From NCBI GenBank assembly GCA_019694975.1, contig JAIBAY010000008.1, positions 124,001 to 188,000 of the forward strand: a stretch of DNA of 64,000 bases, given 5' to 3'. The stretch comes from Chitinophagales bacterium (GTDB lineage: Bacteria; Bacteroidota; Bacteroidia; Chitinophagales; UBA10324). Both the position numbers and the translations under genes were made by a program. The notes beneath the pieces are model-generated. The model saw only the letters and a list, made by a program, of their open reading frames with translations. It did not search any database and was not told where the DNA came from. Shown piece after piece: positions 27,555-35,687 of this stretch; the first letter of the stretch is position 1; the number at the start of each line of letters is the position of its first letter.

Positions 27555-28412
27555 TTATTGCATAAATTTTTCAATTGCCGCCGCCACTTCATCAGGTGAT
27601 TCCTCCTGCGGAAAGTGCCCGGTGCCCGGCAATTTCAAAACTTTGGAAGATGGAAAACCTGCTATGAACCTATCCAGGTAATGTGGTTTGATCACGGCAT
27701 CCTTCATACCCCAGATCAACAGTGTTGGTTTATAAGAAATCGCTTCCCGTTTTTCCCATAGTTCACCAAACCATTCCTGGTCGTTTAATAACGATTTTGC
27801 AAATGCCAGCGGGCCGTTGCGCTCCTTGCTGTTTGCAAACGGTTTCGTAAATTGCTTGAGTGTCTTACGCGAAAGTTTTTTATCGCCGAATGAGTTTGGC
27901 AGGATAAATCGTGGCGAGAAATTCAGGTACCGGTATAATAATGGGAGCAGCGGGCTCCTCAATATTTTGCTGAACTTTTTAAAGCCGGGATCTTCACTGC
28001 TGTTCCACAGCCATGTATTGAGAATTACCAGTCTTTTGATTTTGCCCGGATTCCTGATTGCGAAATGCAATCCTATCGGTCCGCCGAAATCATGCACGAC
28101 CAGCGTTATATTATCCAGTTGCAGGTCCAGTATGAATTTTTCCAGCGTCAGGCTGTGGTTTAAGGTGGAATAGTCATAGTGTTCCGGTTTATCGGAGAGG
28201 CCGAATCCAATATGATCTATGGCTATGCAGCGATACTTTAATTTAAGACGCTTGATGACATTGCGGAAATCGAAACTCCAGGATGGTGTTCCGTGAACAA
28301 AAACCAAAGTTTCCCCTTGTCCTTCATCAATGTAATGCAGCCGGAAGTTCCCGATGTGATAATATCCGGAGCGGAAGGGATAAGCCTGTTTGTCGAGCCA
28401 TTGATCATGCAT
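27555..28412 (-). CDS. Alpha/beta hydrolase of haloalkane-dehalogenase type
   Basis: 285 residues. HGTPSWSFDFRNV (residues 40-52) is the oxyanion loop, 'IAIDHIGFGLSDKP' is shared with haloalkane dehalogenases, and the nucleophile elbow 'LVVHDFGGPIGLHFAIRNP' places Asp108, not Ser, as nucleophile. 'LVILNTWLW' follows. The catalytic His sits in 'LPGTGHFPQEESPDEV' and an acid in 'WGMKDAVIKPHYLDRF'. In true dehalogenases the residue after the nucleophile is Trp and the residue after HG is Asn or Glu; here they are Phe109 and Thr42. Halide binding is therefore doubtful, and an epoxide or other Asp-nucleophile hydrolase is possible. Located 69 nt downstream of alkB on the same strand. Confidence 0.85.
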   Translation of the reverse strand: MHDQWLDKQAYPFRSGYYHIGNFRLHYIDEGQGETLVFVHGTPSWSFDFRNVIKRLKLKYRCIAIDHIGFGLSDKPEHYDYSTLNHSLTLEKFILDLQLDNITLVVHDFGGPIGLHFAIRNPGKIKRLVILNTWLWNSSEDPGFKKFSKILRSPLLPLLYRYLNFSPRFILPNSFGDKKLSRKTLKQFTKPFANSKERNGPLAFAKSLLNDQEWFGELWEKREAISYKPTLLIWGMKDAVIKPHYLDRFIAGFPSSKVLKLPGTGHFPQEESPDEVAAAIEKFMQ

Positions 28413-28481
28413 AGTTTGTCATGCTATACGGTGATGATAAGTTTTGCAGTGAAATTGAACAGCTTAAAAAAAATGGAAGAT

Positions 28482-29522
28482 TCAGGCAGCATCTTTTCTT
28501 TTTTGAAGAAAATCATTCAGCACCGGATGCACTTTTTTGAACCATAGCGGCGGGATCATGGCCCAGTAAAATGATCCGAAATAACCTGCAGGCAGTACGG
28601 GGCTCTCTTCGTAGTGAATCAGTTTGTAATAAGGTTTTGATGCAGTGATATGATGATCGGAATGACGCGACAGCTCAATCAGGGCAAAGCGGCTGACAGG
28701 TAAATCGCACTGCCAGCTGTGTGTGGCATTTACTTTCTGGCCCTGTTCACGGGTAAGTCCATAGTGTTCGATGTAGTTCACATATTCCAGCAGGAAGAAT
28801 GCAATGAAACTCTGGTGCAGATATGCCATCAAGCCAATTGTACCTGTCCAAAAGAAAATGATTGCACAGAGCATCAGTTGCAGGATAACCAGTTGAACCA
28901 CGATGTTTTTTAAGCCGGCCGCAGGTTGGTTTGCTTTAAGCAGGCGTTCCGCTTCGAGTTTAAATGCGCTGCGTATTTGTGCCGGCACTGTGCGGACGAA
29001 GAACCGGTAAAACGATTCGCCGTAAAGCGCTGTAGCCGGATCGCGCGGTGTTCCCACATAACGGTGATGTCCACGGATGTGTTCTACGTAAAAATGACTG
29101 TAATTCACCAGCAAAAGATTCCAGATACCACCCAGCCGCGCGAACCATTGTTTACGGTGGATGAGTTCATGTGCGCTGTTGATACCTTCTATGCCTCCGC
29201 TAATTCCGGTTGACAGCGATGCAATCCATATAAACCTGCCTGTCAGCATGCCGGTGTAAATACCATACAGCAGTGTGAATATGGCGAGTGTATGGAAAAG
29301 TATGTGTAATCCGAGCACAGTGTTGGGCACCGTTCCGTCATCAATATCATTGGATGCTTTAACAGGTTTGGTAATGTGTTCGATGCAGATCAGCAGCAAC
29401 ATGGTGTAAACGGTATTGCTGCATGACCACCAGCCGCCGGCAAGGTTGCCGGCAATGGTAACGGCGCCCGGTGTAAGACTGAGAAAATAGCGAAGAGAAT
29501 GTTGAGCGGAACGGCTTTTCAT
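28482..29522 (-). CDS. alkB: AlkB-type membrane di-iron alkane 1-monooxygenase
   Basis: 346 residues. The four histidine motifs of AlkB are present: HELIH at 118-122, EHIRGHH at 147-153, 'NYIEHYGL' at 249-256 and 'LSRHSDHH' at 284-291. About six membrane helices surround them. The enzyme hydroxylates the terminal carbon of medium-chain alkanes at a di-iron site, using electrons from rubredoxin. It is shorter than Pseudomonas AlkB (~400) at the N-terminus. No rubredoxin or rubredoxin reductase gene is seen in the window, so electron supply must come from elsewhere. The family also holds xylene and other monooxygenases; the substrate is inferred. The next gene on the strand encodes an alpha/beta hydrolase. 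Confidence 0.9.
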   Translation of the reverse strand: MKSRSAQHSLRYFLSLTPGAVTIAGNLAGGWWSCSNTVYTMLLLICIEHITKPVKASNDIDDGTVPNTVLGLHILFHTLAIFTLLYGIYTGMLTGRFIWIASLSTGISGGIEGINSAHELIHRKQWFARLGGIWNLLLVNYSHFYVEHIRGHHRYVGTPRDPATALYGESFYRFFVRTVPAQIRSAFKLEAERLLKANQPAAGLKNIVVQLVILQLMLCAIIFFWTGTIGLMAYLHQSFIAFFLLEYVNYIEHYGLTREQGQKVNATHSWQCDLPVSRFALIELSRHSDHHITASKPYYKLIHYEESPVLPAGYFGSFYWAMIPPLWFKKVHPVLNDFLQKRKDAA

Positions 29523-29853
29523 CAGGATTCAAATCTACTGATAAACCTTTTCCGTTCAAAAAATGAAAGTAATAAGCATGCGGATCCGGATCGCAAGTTG
29601 GCGAAAGTATTGGTATAGATTCCCGTGCAGGTTGAACAGCTGCATTATCCGCTAAAGGGGTTTATGTGGCAGCATGAATCCAATTTTACCGTTTGAAAAA
29701 ATGCTGAACGCAATTCAGGCAACCTTACTCTTGTTGAAGCGGCACGGAGAATGCAAACATGCCATAAAAACGCTGCATTAATGTTTTGATAAAAATCCAT
29801 TACCGCTTCTGAAAATCATTTTTAGAATTTATATTTACAGGAAACGGCTCATC
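29523..29853. other. Intergenic gap between alkB and the T9SS gene at 29854
   Basis: 331 bases between divergent genes. The only notable element is TATATTTA at 29830-29837, one base off the TAnnTTTG -7 consensus and 16 nt before the ATG of the downstream gene. I see no convincing reading frame, tRNA or hairpin. Confidence 0.5.
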
Positions 29854-30600
29854 ATGAAGAAATTAATACTGTGCGGCATAACCATTTTGTTTTCCATAAG
29901 CATCGCTTACCCGCAGGCTTGTACGCCTGAATGGTCGCAGCCGGGATCCGGTATCTATCCTGATACGGCCACCAATATGCCGGCGGGACCTGCGAATGTG
30001 CCGTATGATTTCACGGTGCAGTTTAAAGTGCCGTTAAAAGATTCATCTGTTATTGCAACAGGTATTGATGTGAACAGGGTGGAACTAACCGGTGTAACTG
30101 GATTAGATGCCATACCTTCCACAGTTGCCTTTCATTACAACTGCAATCCCACAAACTGCACATTCAAAGCGGATTCCGTTGGGTGCGTGCGTATTCAGGG
30201 TACTCCTACTACAGAAGGTGTATATCCGTTAACCATATCGGCAAAGGTCTTTATTACGCAGAATACTTTTCTTCCGGTAGATTTCTCCGGATACTATATC
30301 ACCGTCAGCAACAGCATTGGAATTCCCGGTTTATCCACCAACCGGTTTGATGTAGGACAGAACACCCCGAATCCCGCTCAGTCAAAAACTGAGATTCCTG
30401 TAAACCTTGTACATGGCAGCATGATTGAAATAAAAGTTTCGAACGTCATTGGCAACCAGGTATATAAAAATTCAATGGTTGGCCATACAGGGCTGAATTC
30501 CATTTCACTCGATGTTTCAAAATTTAAACCGGGTATTTATTTTTATACGGTAAGCGATGAAAAGAATGCTATCACCAGGAGGATGGTGATAGATAAATGA
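29854..30600 (+). CDS. Small secreted protein with T9SS type A sorting domain
   Basis: 248 residues. The signal peptide is 'MKKLILCGITILFSISIAYPQA'. The mature region ('CTPEWSQPGSGIYPDTATNMPAGPANVPYDFTVQF') is a beta-sandwich-like module with internal cysteines ('FHYNCNPTNCTFKADSVGCVRIQGTP'). The last ~75 residues are a type A sorting domain: 'VGQNTPNPAQSKTEIPVNL', then 'KPGIYFYTVSDEKNAITRRMVIDK'. The T9SS would export it and either release it or attach it to A-LPS. The central domain, with 'TPTTEGVYPLTISAKV', resembles repeats found in Bacteroidota secreted proteins of unknown function. No neighbour suggests a role. Confidence 0.85.
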   Translation: MKKLILCGITILFSISIAYPQACTPEWSQPGSGIYPDTATNMPAGPANVPYDFTVQFKVPLKDSSVIATGIDVNRVELTGVTGLDAIPSTVAFHYNCNPTNCTFKADSVGCVRIQGTPTTEGVYPLTISAKVFITQNTFLPVDFSGYYITVSNSIGIPGLSTNRFDVGQNTPNPAQSKTEIPVNLVHGSMIEIKVSNVIGNQVYKNSMVGHTGLNSISLDVSKFKPGIYFYTVSDEKNAITRRMVIDK

Positions 30601-30729
30601 ATGCTGTATTGCTGTACGGCCGATCCCCGGCTTCCACTCACAATCGTTATGTTTTTTCCCGCATAGGCCGGCTCGAAAACGGCTCTTACCTCAGCACGTC
30701 ATGTTCACCAGTCAACAATATTTTTCCCG

Positions 30730-32034
30730 ATGCAACCTGAAAGAATAATTGTGATTGGAGCAGGTGCCGCCGGCTTGATGGCCGCATATGAACTGGTTAA
30801 AGAAGGCAAAGAAGTGATCATTTTGGAAGGGCGTGAACGGGTTGGTGGTCGCATTCACACACTGAGCAATAATGCTTTCTCACATCCTGTTGAATCAGGC
30901 GCTGAATTTATTCACGGTGCTTTACCTGTAACGCTTCAACTGCTGAAGGAGGCAGGTATTGAATATGAAGCTGTATCAGGATCTGTCTGGCAGATAAGAT
31001 CCGGCATGCTTCAGCAGGAAGAAGCATTTTATGAAAACCAGGCATTGCTGGAAGAACGGCTGCGAGAATTACAGCGTGATATGACCGTGGAGGACTTTAT
31101 CAATGCCTTTTTCAGTGATGAAAAACATGCTGCCATTCGTGCCTACATTACCGGATTCGCGGAAGGATATGATGCTGCTGATATCAAAAGGGCCAGCATA
31201 TTTGCGTTGCGTGATGAATGGATGAATGAAGAAGCCGGAGCGAATTTCCGGGTGAAAGGAGGTTATATAAAAATGATTGACTTCCTTTTAGCGGAATGCC
31301 TTGCAAGAGGTGTTATGCTGCAGCTTCATGCTACCGTTAAGGAGGTGACATGGTCAGGCAATGAAGTGATGGTAAGTTGTCGTAACGGCAAGCAGTTTAC
31401 CGGGAATAAAGTCATCATTACCGTTCCGCTGGGTGTGCTGTTGCAGCAGGCAGGCGGAGAAAGTGCAATCTCATTTACGCCGGAAATTACAGACGCAAGG
31501 AATGCGATTGCAAAAATGGGTTTTGGGAAAGTGATCAAAGTGCTGATTGAATTCAGGACTGCATTCTGGAAGCAGGGCGATACCACTAAACGTGTCGGAA
31601 GAGATGGGCGAGATTTAAGTTTCCTGATTTCAGATGCACCCATTCCGACATGGTGGACGCAGCATCCTGAGCAAAGTACATTACTGACAGGATGGCTGGC
31701 TGGTCCTGCTGCAGGAAAATGGCAAATAACCTCTGAGGAATTTATTTTGGAGCATGCCATGCAATCGCTGGCTGCAATTTTCGGGACAGAGAATGATGAA
31801 CTGAAAAAAATGGTTGTTGCCTCGCAAGTGGCGAACTGGGCAGCTGATGAATATACATTGGGTGCCTATGCTTATGCCACGCTTGATACAACGCAGGCAA
31901 TTGATACATTAAACAATTCAGTGGGTGATACTTTGTTTTTTGCGGGAGAGGCATTTTACCTGGGACCGGCTATGGGCACTGTGGAAGCGGCACTGACGAG
32001 TGCTATTGCGGTTTCAAAGCAGATACTGCAATAA
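30730..32034 (+). CDS. Flavin-containing amine oxidoreductase
   Basis: 434 residues. An N-terminal Rossmann FAD motif 'IIVIGAGAAGLMAAYELVKEGKEVIILEGRERVGGRIHT' (residues 5-43) is followed by 'VESGAEFIHGALP', the flavin/substrate boundary of monoamine oxidase-like enzymes. 'GGYIKMIDFLL' and 'VIITVPLGVLLQQ' are typical mid-domain motifs. The C-terminal 'DTLFFAGEAFYLGPAMGTVEAALTSAIAVSKQIL' closes the FAD site. The protein is cytoplasmic (no signal). It oxidises a primary or polyamine-type amine; a polyamine substrate would fit the agmatine pathway seen at 8802, but that is only an inference. No Lys-tRNA or other partner is adjacent. Confidence 0.88.
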   Translation: MQPERIIVIGAGAAGLMAAYELVKEGKEVIILEGRERVGGRIHTLSNNAFSHPVESGAEFIHGALPVTLQLLKEAGIEYEAVSGSVWQIRSGMLQQEEAFYENQALLEERLRELQRDMTVEDFINAFFSDEKHAAIRAYITGFAEGYDAADIKRASIFALRDEWMNEEAGANFRVKGGYIKMIDFLLAECLARGVMLQLHATVKEVTWSGNEVMVSCRNGKQFTGNKVIITVPLGVLLQQAGGESAISFTPEITDARNAIAKMGFGKVIKVLIEFRTAFWKQGDTTKRVGRDGRDLSFLISDAPIPTWWTQHPEQSTLLTGWLAGPAAGKWQITSEEFILEHAMQSLAAIFGTENDELKKMVVASQVANWAADEYTLGAYAYATLDTTQAIDTLNNSVGDTLFFAGEAFYLGPAMGTVEAALTSAIAVSKQILQ

Positions 32035-32328
32035 GCCGATCCGGTCAGTATTGATTTTCAAAGAAGAAATAGTATAAGCATTCAAAAAATAAATGCCGGA
32101 TTGTTGCTCATTTGTACAAAAGCGTTTTTTAGTCCGATGCGTTTATTTCAATATGGTACTGTGCTCTTCTTATATTTTGGATGCCTTAGGATATGCTGTA
32201 ACCATACATTGGTTTTTCGCAAGCGGTGTATTCAGGAGATAAAAAACTTCCACCGGAAAAAATATTTTTTACGCTGAGCTACAGATCAGATTACAGCAAC
32301 ACCTGATTGAATGTTTCAGGAAAACTTT

Positions 32329-35300
32329 TCATCGTACCAATGTCAGATTACCTTTCCTGAGTTCGTTTTTTCCATTATCAAACTCCAGGCTGATCCAATA
32401 AATATACACACCTGCTTCAGCCGGCAAGCCGTCTGTATTGCCATCCCAGCCGGTATCTTTTGAAGTTGACTGAAAAATCAGGTTGCCCCAGCGATTAAAT
32501 ATTTTCATTTCCAAAGCCTGCAGATTCATGTTTGCAGGAAGGAAGATATCATTCAATCCATCGCCGTTAGGTGTAAAAGCATTGGGTATGAAAGCGATGG
32601 TGGCAGGAATCACTTCCACAAATGATTTCATTATTGTATCGCTGCAATCACCTGTTCCGGTGGCCATGAGCGTGACGGAATATTCGCCGGGTGTTGCATA
32701 ACGATGAGCAGGATCTTCTTCACTGCTGAAAGTGCCATCATCAAAATCCCAATAAAATGCAGCAGCGCCAATGCTCTTATTGGTGAACTGAAAAAGTGCA
32801 TTGGTTAATTCCACCGGCAGATTCATTGCAGGCGCAACGGAAAAATCAGCAACGGGATTTGCATACACCTGTATCAGATCGGTGAGCACTAATGTAGTGC
32901 TGCAACCTGCTGCATTGCTGACAGTTTCTGTAACGGACCATTTGCCTGTATCAAATGTATGCGCAGCATTTTGCGCCGCTGAAGTATCGCCATCGCCAAA
33001 TGACCAGTGCCATGCAATGCCGCCATTACTCTGATCAGTAAAAATTACCTGCAGCGGTTCGCAGCCTTCGAGCACAGAAGGATAGAATGCAACAGAAGGT
33101 GATGCTACCACTTTGATGAGGACTGAATCAGTTGCTATGCAATTGCCAAGGATGCCCGTAACAGAATACAGCGTGGTATCAGTAGGGAAAACGGTTACCG
33201 AATTGCCATTGAGATTGCCCGGGCTCCAGGCGAACTGCGTGGCCGTACCGGAAGCATGCAGCAGCGTTCCGGCGCCCTCGCAAATCAGTGTATCATCGGC
33301 AGTAGCGGTTACCGTTGGCAGTGGTTCCACGGCAACGAATACTGTTGCAGCGCCATTGCATCCGTTGGCATCCGAGCCGGTAACTGTGTAGGTGGTGCTG
33401 TTCAGTGGGCTTACTGTGACGGGTGAAAATGTCTGCCCTCCGGGATTCCAGGAGAAGAAGCTTAATCCTGTAACAGTAAGTTGTGCCTGCCCGCCTTCAC
33501 AGATGCTGACAGGGTTGGCAACTGCATTTACTATAGGCGCCGGATAAACAGTGACTGTTGATGTTGCTGTTGCGCTGCAACCTGATGCATTGAAACCTGT
33601 TACCGTATAAACGGTGGTAGCAGCCGGATTGGCCGTCGGATTCGCAACGTTCGGATCATTCAAGCCTGTTGCAGGCAGCCAACTATAATTGATGCCGCCG
33701 GCCGCAGTAAGCGTTGTTGCATCGCCTGCACAAATAGCAACGGCAGCAGGATTACTGGTAACGGATGGTAATGGATTCACCGTAACGGTAACAGTTGCTT
33801 GACCGCTGCAGCCATTAATATCATTGCCGCTGACCGTGTACGTTGTAGTAGTGGCAGGACTGACGTTGATGGGTGATGTTACCTGACTGCCGGGGCTCCA
33901 GGTAAAATTATTCAGGCCGATTACTGAAAGTGTGGAGGTTTCTCCTGAACAAATAATTGCCGGATCTGCAAGTGTATTAACCACCGGATTTGAATTGACG
34001 TTAACAGTAGCGGTGGAGGAGTTGATGCAGCCATTAGCGCCAATACCAGTTACTGTATAAACCGTGGTAGCAGCCGGATTAGCAGTTGGATTGGCAACGG
34101 TGCTGCTGCTTAAGCCAGTGGCGGGTGACCAGCTGTATGAAACACCGCCTGAAGCCAGTAAGCCAATTGCTCCACCTGAACAGATCGAAGCGGGATTTGG
34201 ATTGACTGTAATGAGCGGCAAAGCATTGACAGCAACGGTTACAGAATCCTGCCGTGTACATCCATTAGCATCTGTGCCCGAAACCGTATATACTGTTGTC
34301 ACTGCAGGACTGACCGATACCGGAGAAGCCGACATATTGCCAGGCATCCATGTAAATGAAGAAATGCCTGAAACGGTTAATTGAGCAGCAGAACCGGCGC
34401 AGATGAAGTTGGGATTTGCCTGCACACTGAAAGGCAGGGAAGGAAGCACGGATACTGTAACAGTGTCGTATGTAATACAACCATTGATGTCAGTGACGGT
34501 GCATACATAGGTTCCTGAATCCAGGTTCGTGGCATTCACCGTTGTTTGTGGAGGAACAGTATTCCAGGAATAAGTAAAAGGTGCGGCTGTTCCACTGACA
34601 AATAAATTGATGCTGCCATCACTTCCGCCATGACAAGTAACATCGTTTGGGATGGCAAAAATATTCTGCGAATACGGCACACCGGAGAGTGCAAGAATAA
34701 AGGCATTGGTAAAACCAGTGGTGCCATTCAGGTTTTTAATCGTAATGGTTTGCAGGTTTTTTTTCTGATCAGCACAGGTGAGTGAAATATCTATTGGATA
34801 GAAACGCGGATTGGAAGGCAAACCATCGATGTTGTAGGGAGCAGCAGTGGTTCTGATGCACCGGCTGAAACAGCAATACACGGCATTGGCGCCATTGAAC
34901 CAATCCGACAAGGTAAAATTTCCATAGTTAGATGTACTACCGTCAGTGAACGTAAGTTTGATGTTGAGGGTGCTGTTCCCTTCTGCAGAAAAACCCATCA
35001 GGCTGATCTTAGCGTAAGAGCCGGTGGTGAAGAGTGTGATCAATTTGGTTTGGCCAACATCAACATATACTGCATTCGCAGCATTGTAAGGCGCCATCTG
35101 ATAAGTCCTCGTGCCGCTAACCACTGTACCATCATCAACAATTCCGGCAGCTAATCCTGCACCGGCTGCAAAAGTTTCAGAGTACAACACATGAGCGGTG
35201 AGGTCGGTTGACATGGAAGTGGTAGCGAGTGAATTCGGCGCAGATTCTGCAACAAGATCACTGTTGAACCCGGTGATTACAACCGGCGAATACGTTTGTG

Positions 35301-35358
35301 CCATGGATACTGCCTGCAACAGCAACAGGAAAAACAGGAGCAGGCAAAAACAACGCAT
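32329..35358 (-). CDS. Large surface protein with Ig-like repeats, PKD domains and CHU (T9SS type B) C-terminus
   Basis: 1009 residues. A signal peptide (to 'AVSMAQ') leads into a unique N-terminal beta domain (20-235). A SprB-like repeat is at about 237-303 ('NDVTCHGGSDGSINLFVSGTAAPFTYSW'). Six Ig-like modules of 73-77 residues occupy about 306-752. Two PKD domains follow ('WHWSFGDGDTS' near 784; 'FYWDFDDGTFSSEEDPAHRY' near 868). The gliding-motility-associated CHU C-terminus spans 920-1009 ('FIPNAFTPNGDGLNDIFLP', 'IFNRWGNLIFQS', 'WDGNTDGLPAEAGVYIYW'). Type B cargo is exported by the T9SS and often stays on the surface, acting in adhesion or gliding. The Ig modules alternate in type (see findings). 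A role in adhesion is inference. Confidence 0.92.
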   Translation of the reverse strand: MRCFCLLLFFLLLLQAVSMAQTYSPVVITGFNSDLVAESAPNSLATTSMSTDLTAHVLYSETFAAGAGLAAGIVDDGTVVSGTRTYQMAPYNAANAVYVDVGQTKLITLFTTGSYAKISLMGFSAEGNSTLNIKLTFTDGSTSNYGNFTLSDWFNGANAVYCCFSRCIRTTAAPYNIDGLPSNPRFYPIDISLTCADQKKNLQTITIKNLNGTTGFTNAFILALSGVPYSQNIFAIPNDVTCHGGSDGSINLFVSGTAAPFTYSWNTVPPQTTVNATNLDSGTYVCTVTDINGCITYDTVTVSVLPSLPFSVQANPNFICAGSAAQLTVSGISSFTWMPGNMSASPVSVSPAVTTVYTVSGTDANGCTRQDSVTVAVNALPLITVNPNPASICSGGAIGLLASGGVSYSWSPATGLSSSTVANPTANPAATTVYTVTGIGANGCINSSTATVNVNSNPVVNTLADPAIICSGETSTLSVIGLNNFTWSPGSQVTSPINVSPATTTTYTVSGNDINGCSGQATVTVTVNPLPSVTSNPAAVAICAGDATTLTAAGGINYSWLPATGLNDPNVANPTANPAATTVYTVTGFNASGCSATATSTVTVYPAPIVNAVANPVSICEGGQAQLTVTGLSFFSWNPGGQTFSPVTVSPLNSTTYTVTGSDANGCNGAATVFVAVEPLPTVTATADDTLICEGAGTLLHASGTATQFAWSPGNLNGNSVTVFPTDTTLYSVTGILGNCIATDSVLIKVVASPSVAFYPSVLEGCEPLQVIFTDQSNGGIAWHWSFGDGDTSAAQNAAHTFDTGKWSVTETVSNAAGCSTTLVLTDLIQVYANPVADFSVAPAMNLPVELTNALFQFTNKSIGAAAFYWDFDDGTFSSEEDPAHRYATPGEYSVTLMATGTGDCSDTIMKSFVEVIPATIAFIPNAFTPNGDGLNDIFLPANMNLQALEMKIFNRWGNLIFQSTSKDTGWDGNTDGLPAEAGVYIYWISLEFDNGKNELRKGNLTLVR
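33103..34443 (-). repeat. Six Ig-like protein repeats coded in tandem
   Basis: Codons 306-752 of the surface-protein gene encode six modules of 73-77 residues with the shared core ICxG...LTxxG...W.PG...TTxYTVTGxDxNGC...VTVxV. Modules 1, 3 and 5 share 'SPVxVSP'-type text and modules 2 and 4 share 'VANPTANPAATTVYTVTG'. The pattern therefore is A-B-A-B-A plus a divergent sixth. Confidence 0.85.
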
Positions 35359-35687
35359 TACGGTGTGGAATTGATGCCCAAAAATAACCGATTTTGCGAC
35401 TTGAATGCTATATTAAAAGCCTGTTGAACCCCTTGCCTGCAGCAAACAACGTTTTGCCAATTTCCATGCTTCAAATTAATAACAGATATTGACCGCAGCA
35501 TTTTTTGAAATGCAGGAGAGAAGAAGTCTGGATAGGTGCATTTTCACAAATGGATTGCATGCTGGCATGTTAACACTGTGCGGTAGCAAGCTGATTTCAA
35601 TGAATACTCAATTTTCATTTTTTGACTGCTGCCGGATTCGATCTATTGTAGCAAGCATTAAACGATCAACACATTAAACAACTGCAT
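35359..35687. other. Intergenic gap between divergent surface-protein and GH43 genes
   Basis: 329 bases. Apart from the minus-strand -7 element at 35379-35386 I find no conserved motif, hairpin or credible gene. No clear plus-strand promoter was found for the GH43 gene. Confidence 0.5.
35379..35386 (-). promoter_or_regulatory. Promoter -7 element TATTTTTG for the Ig/PKD protein
   Basis: Minus-strand TAnnTTTG match ending 20 nt before the start codon at 35358. Confidence 0.5.

Noticed and set aside
32329-35358. Tandem repeats read as CRISPR or minisatellite
   Set aside because: Repeats are coding, about 220-230 nt apart, degenerate, and follow Ig-like module boundaries; no short identical repeat with unique spacers.
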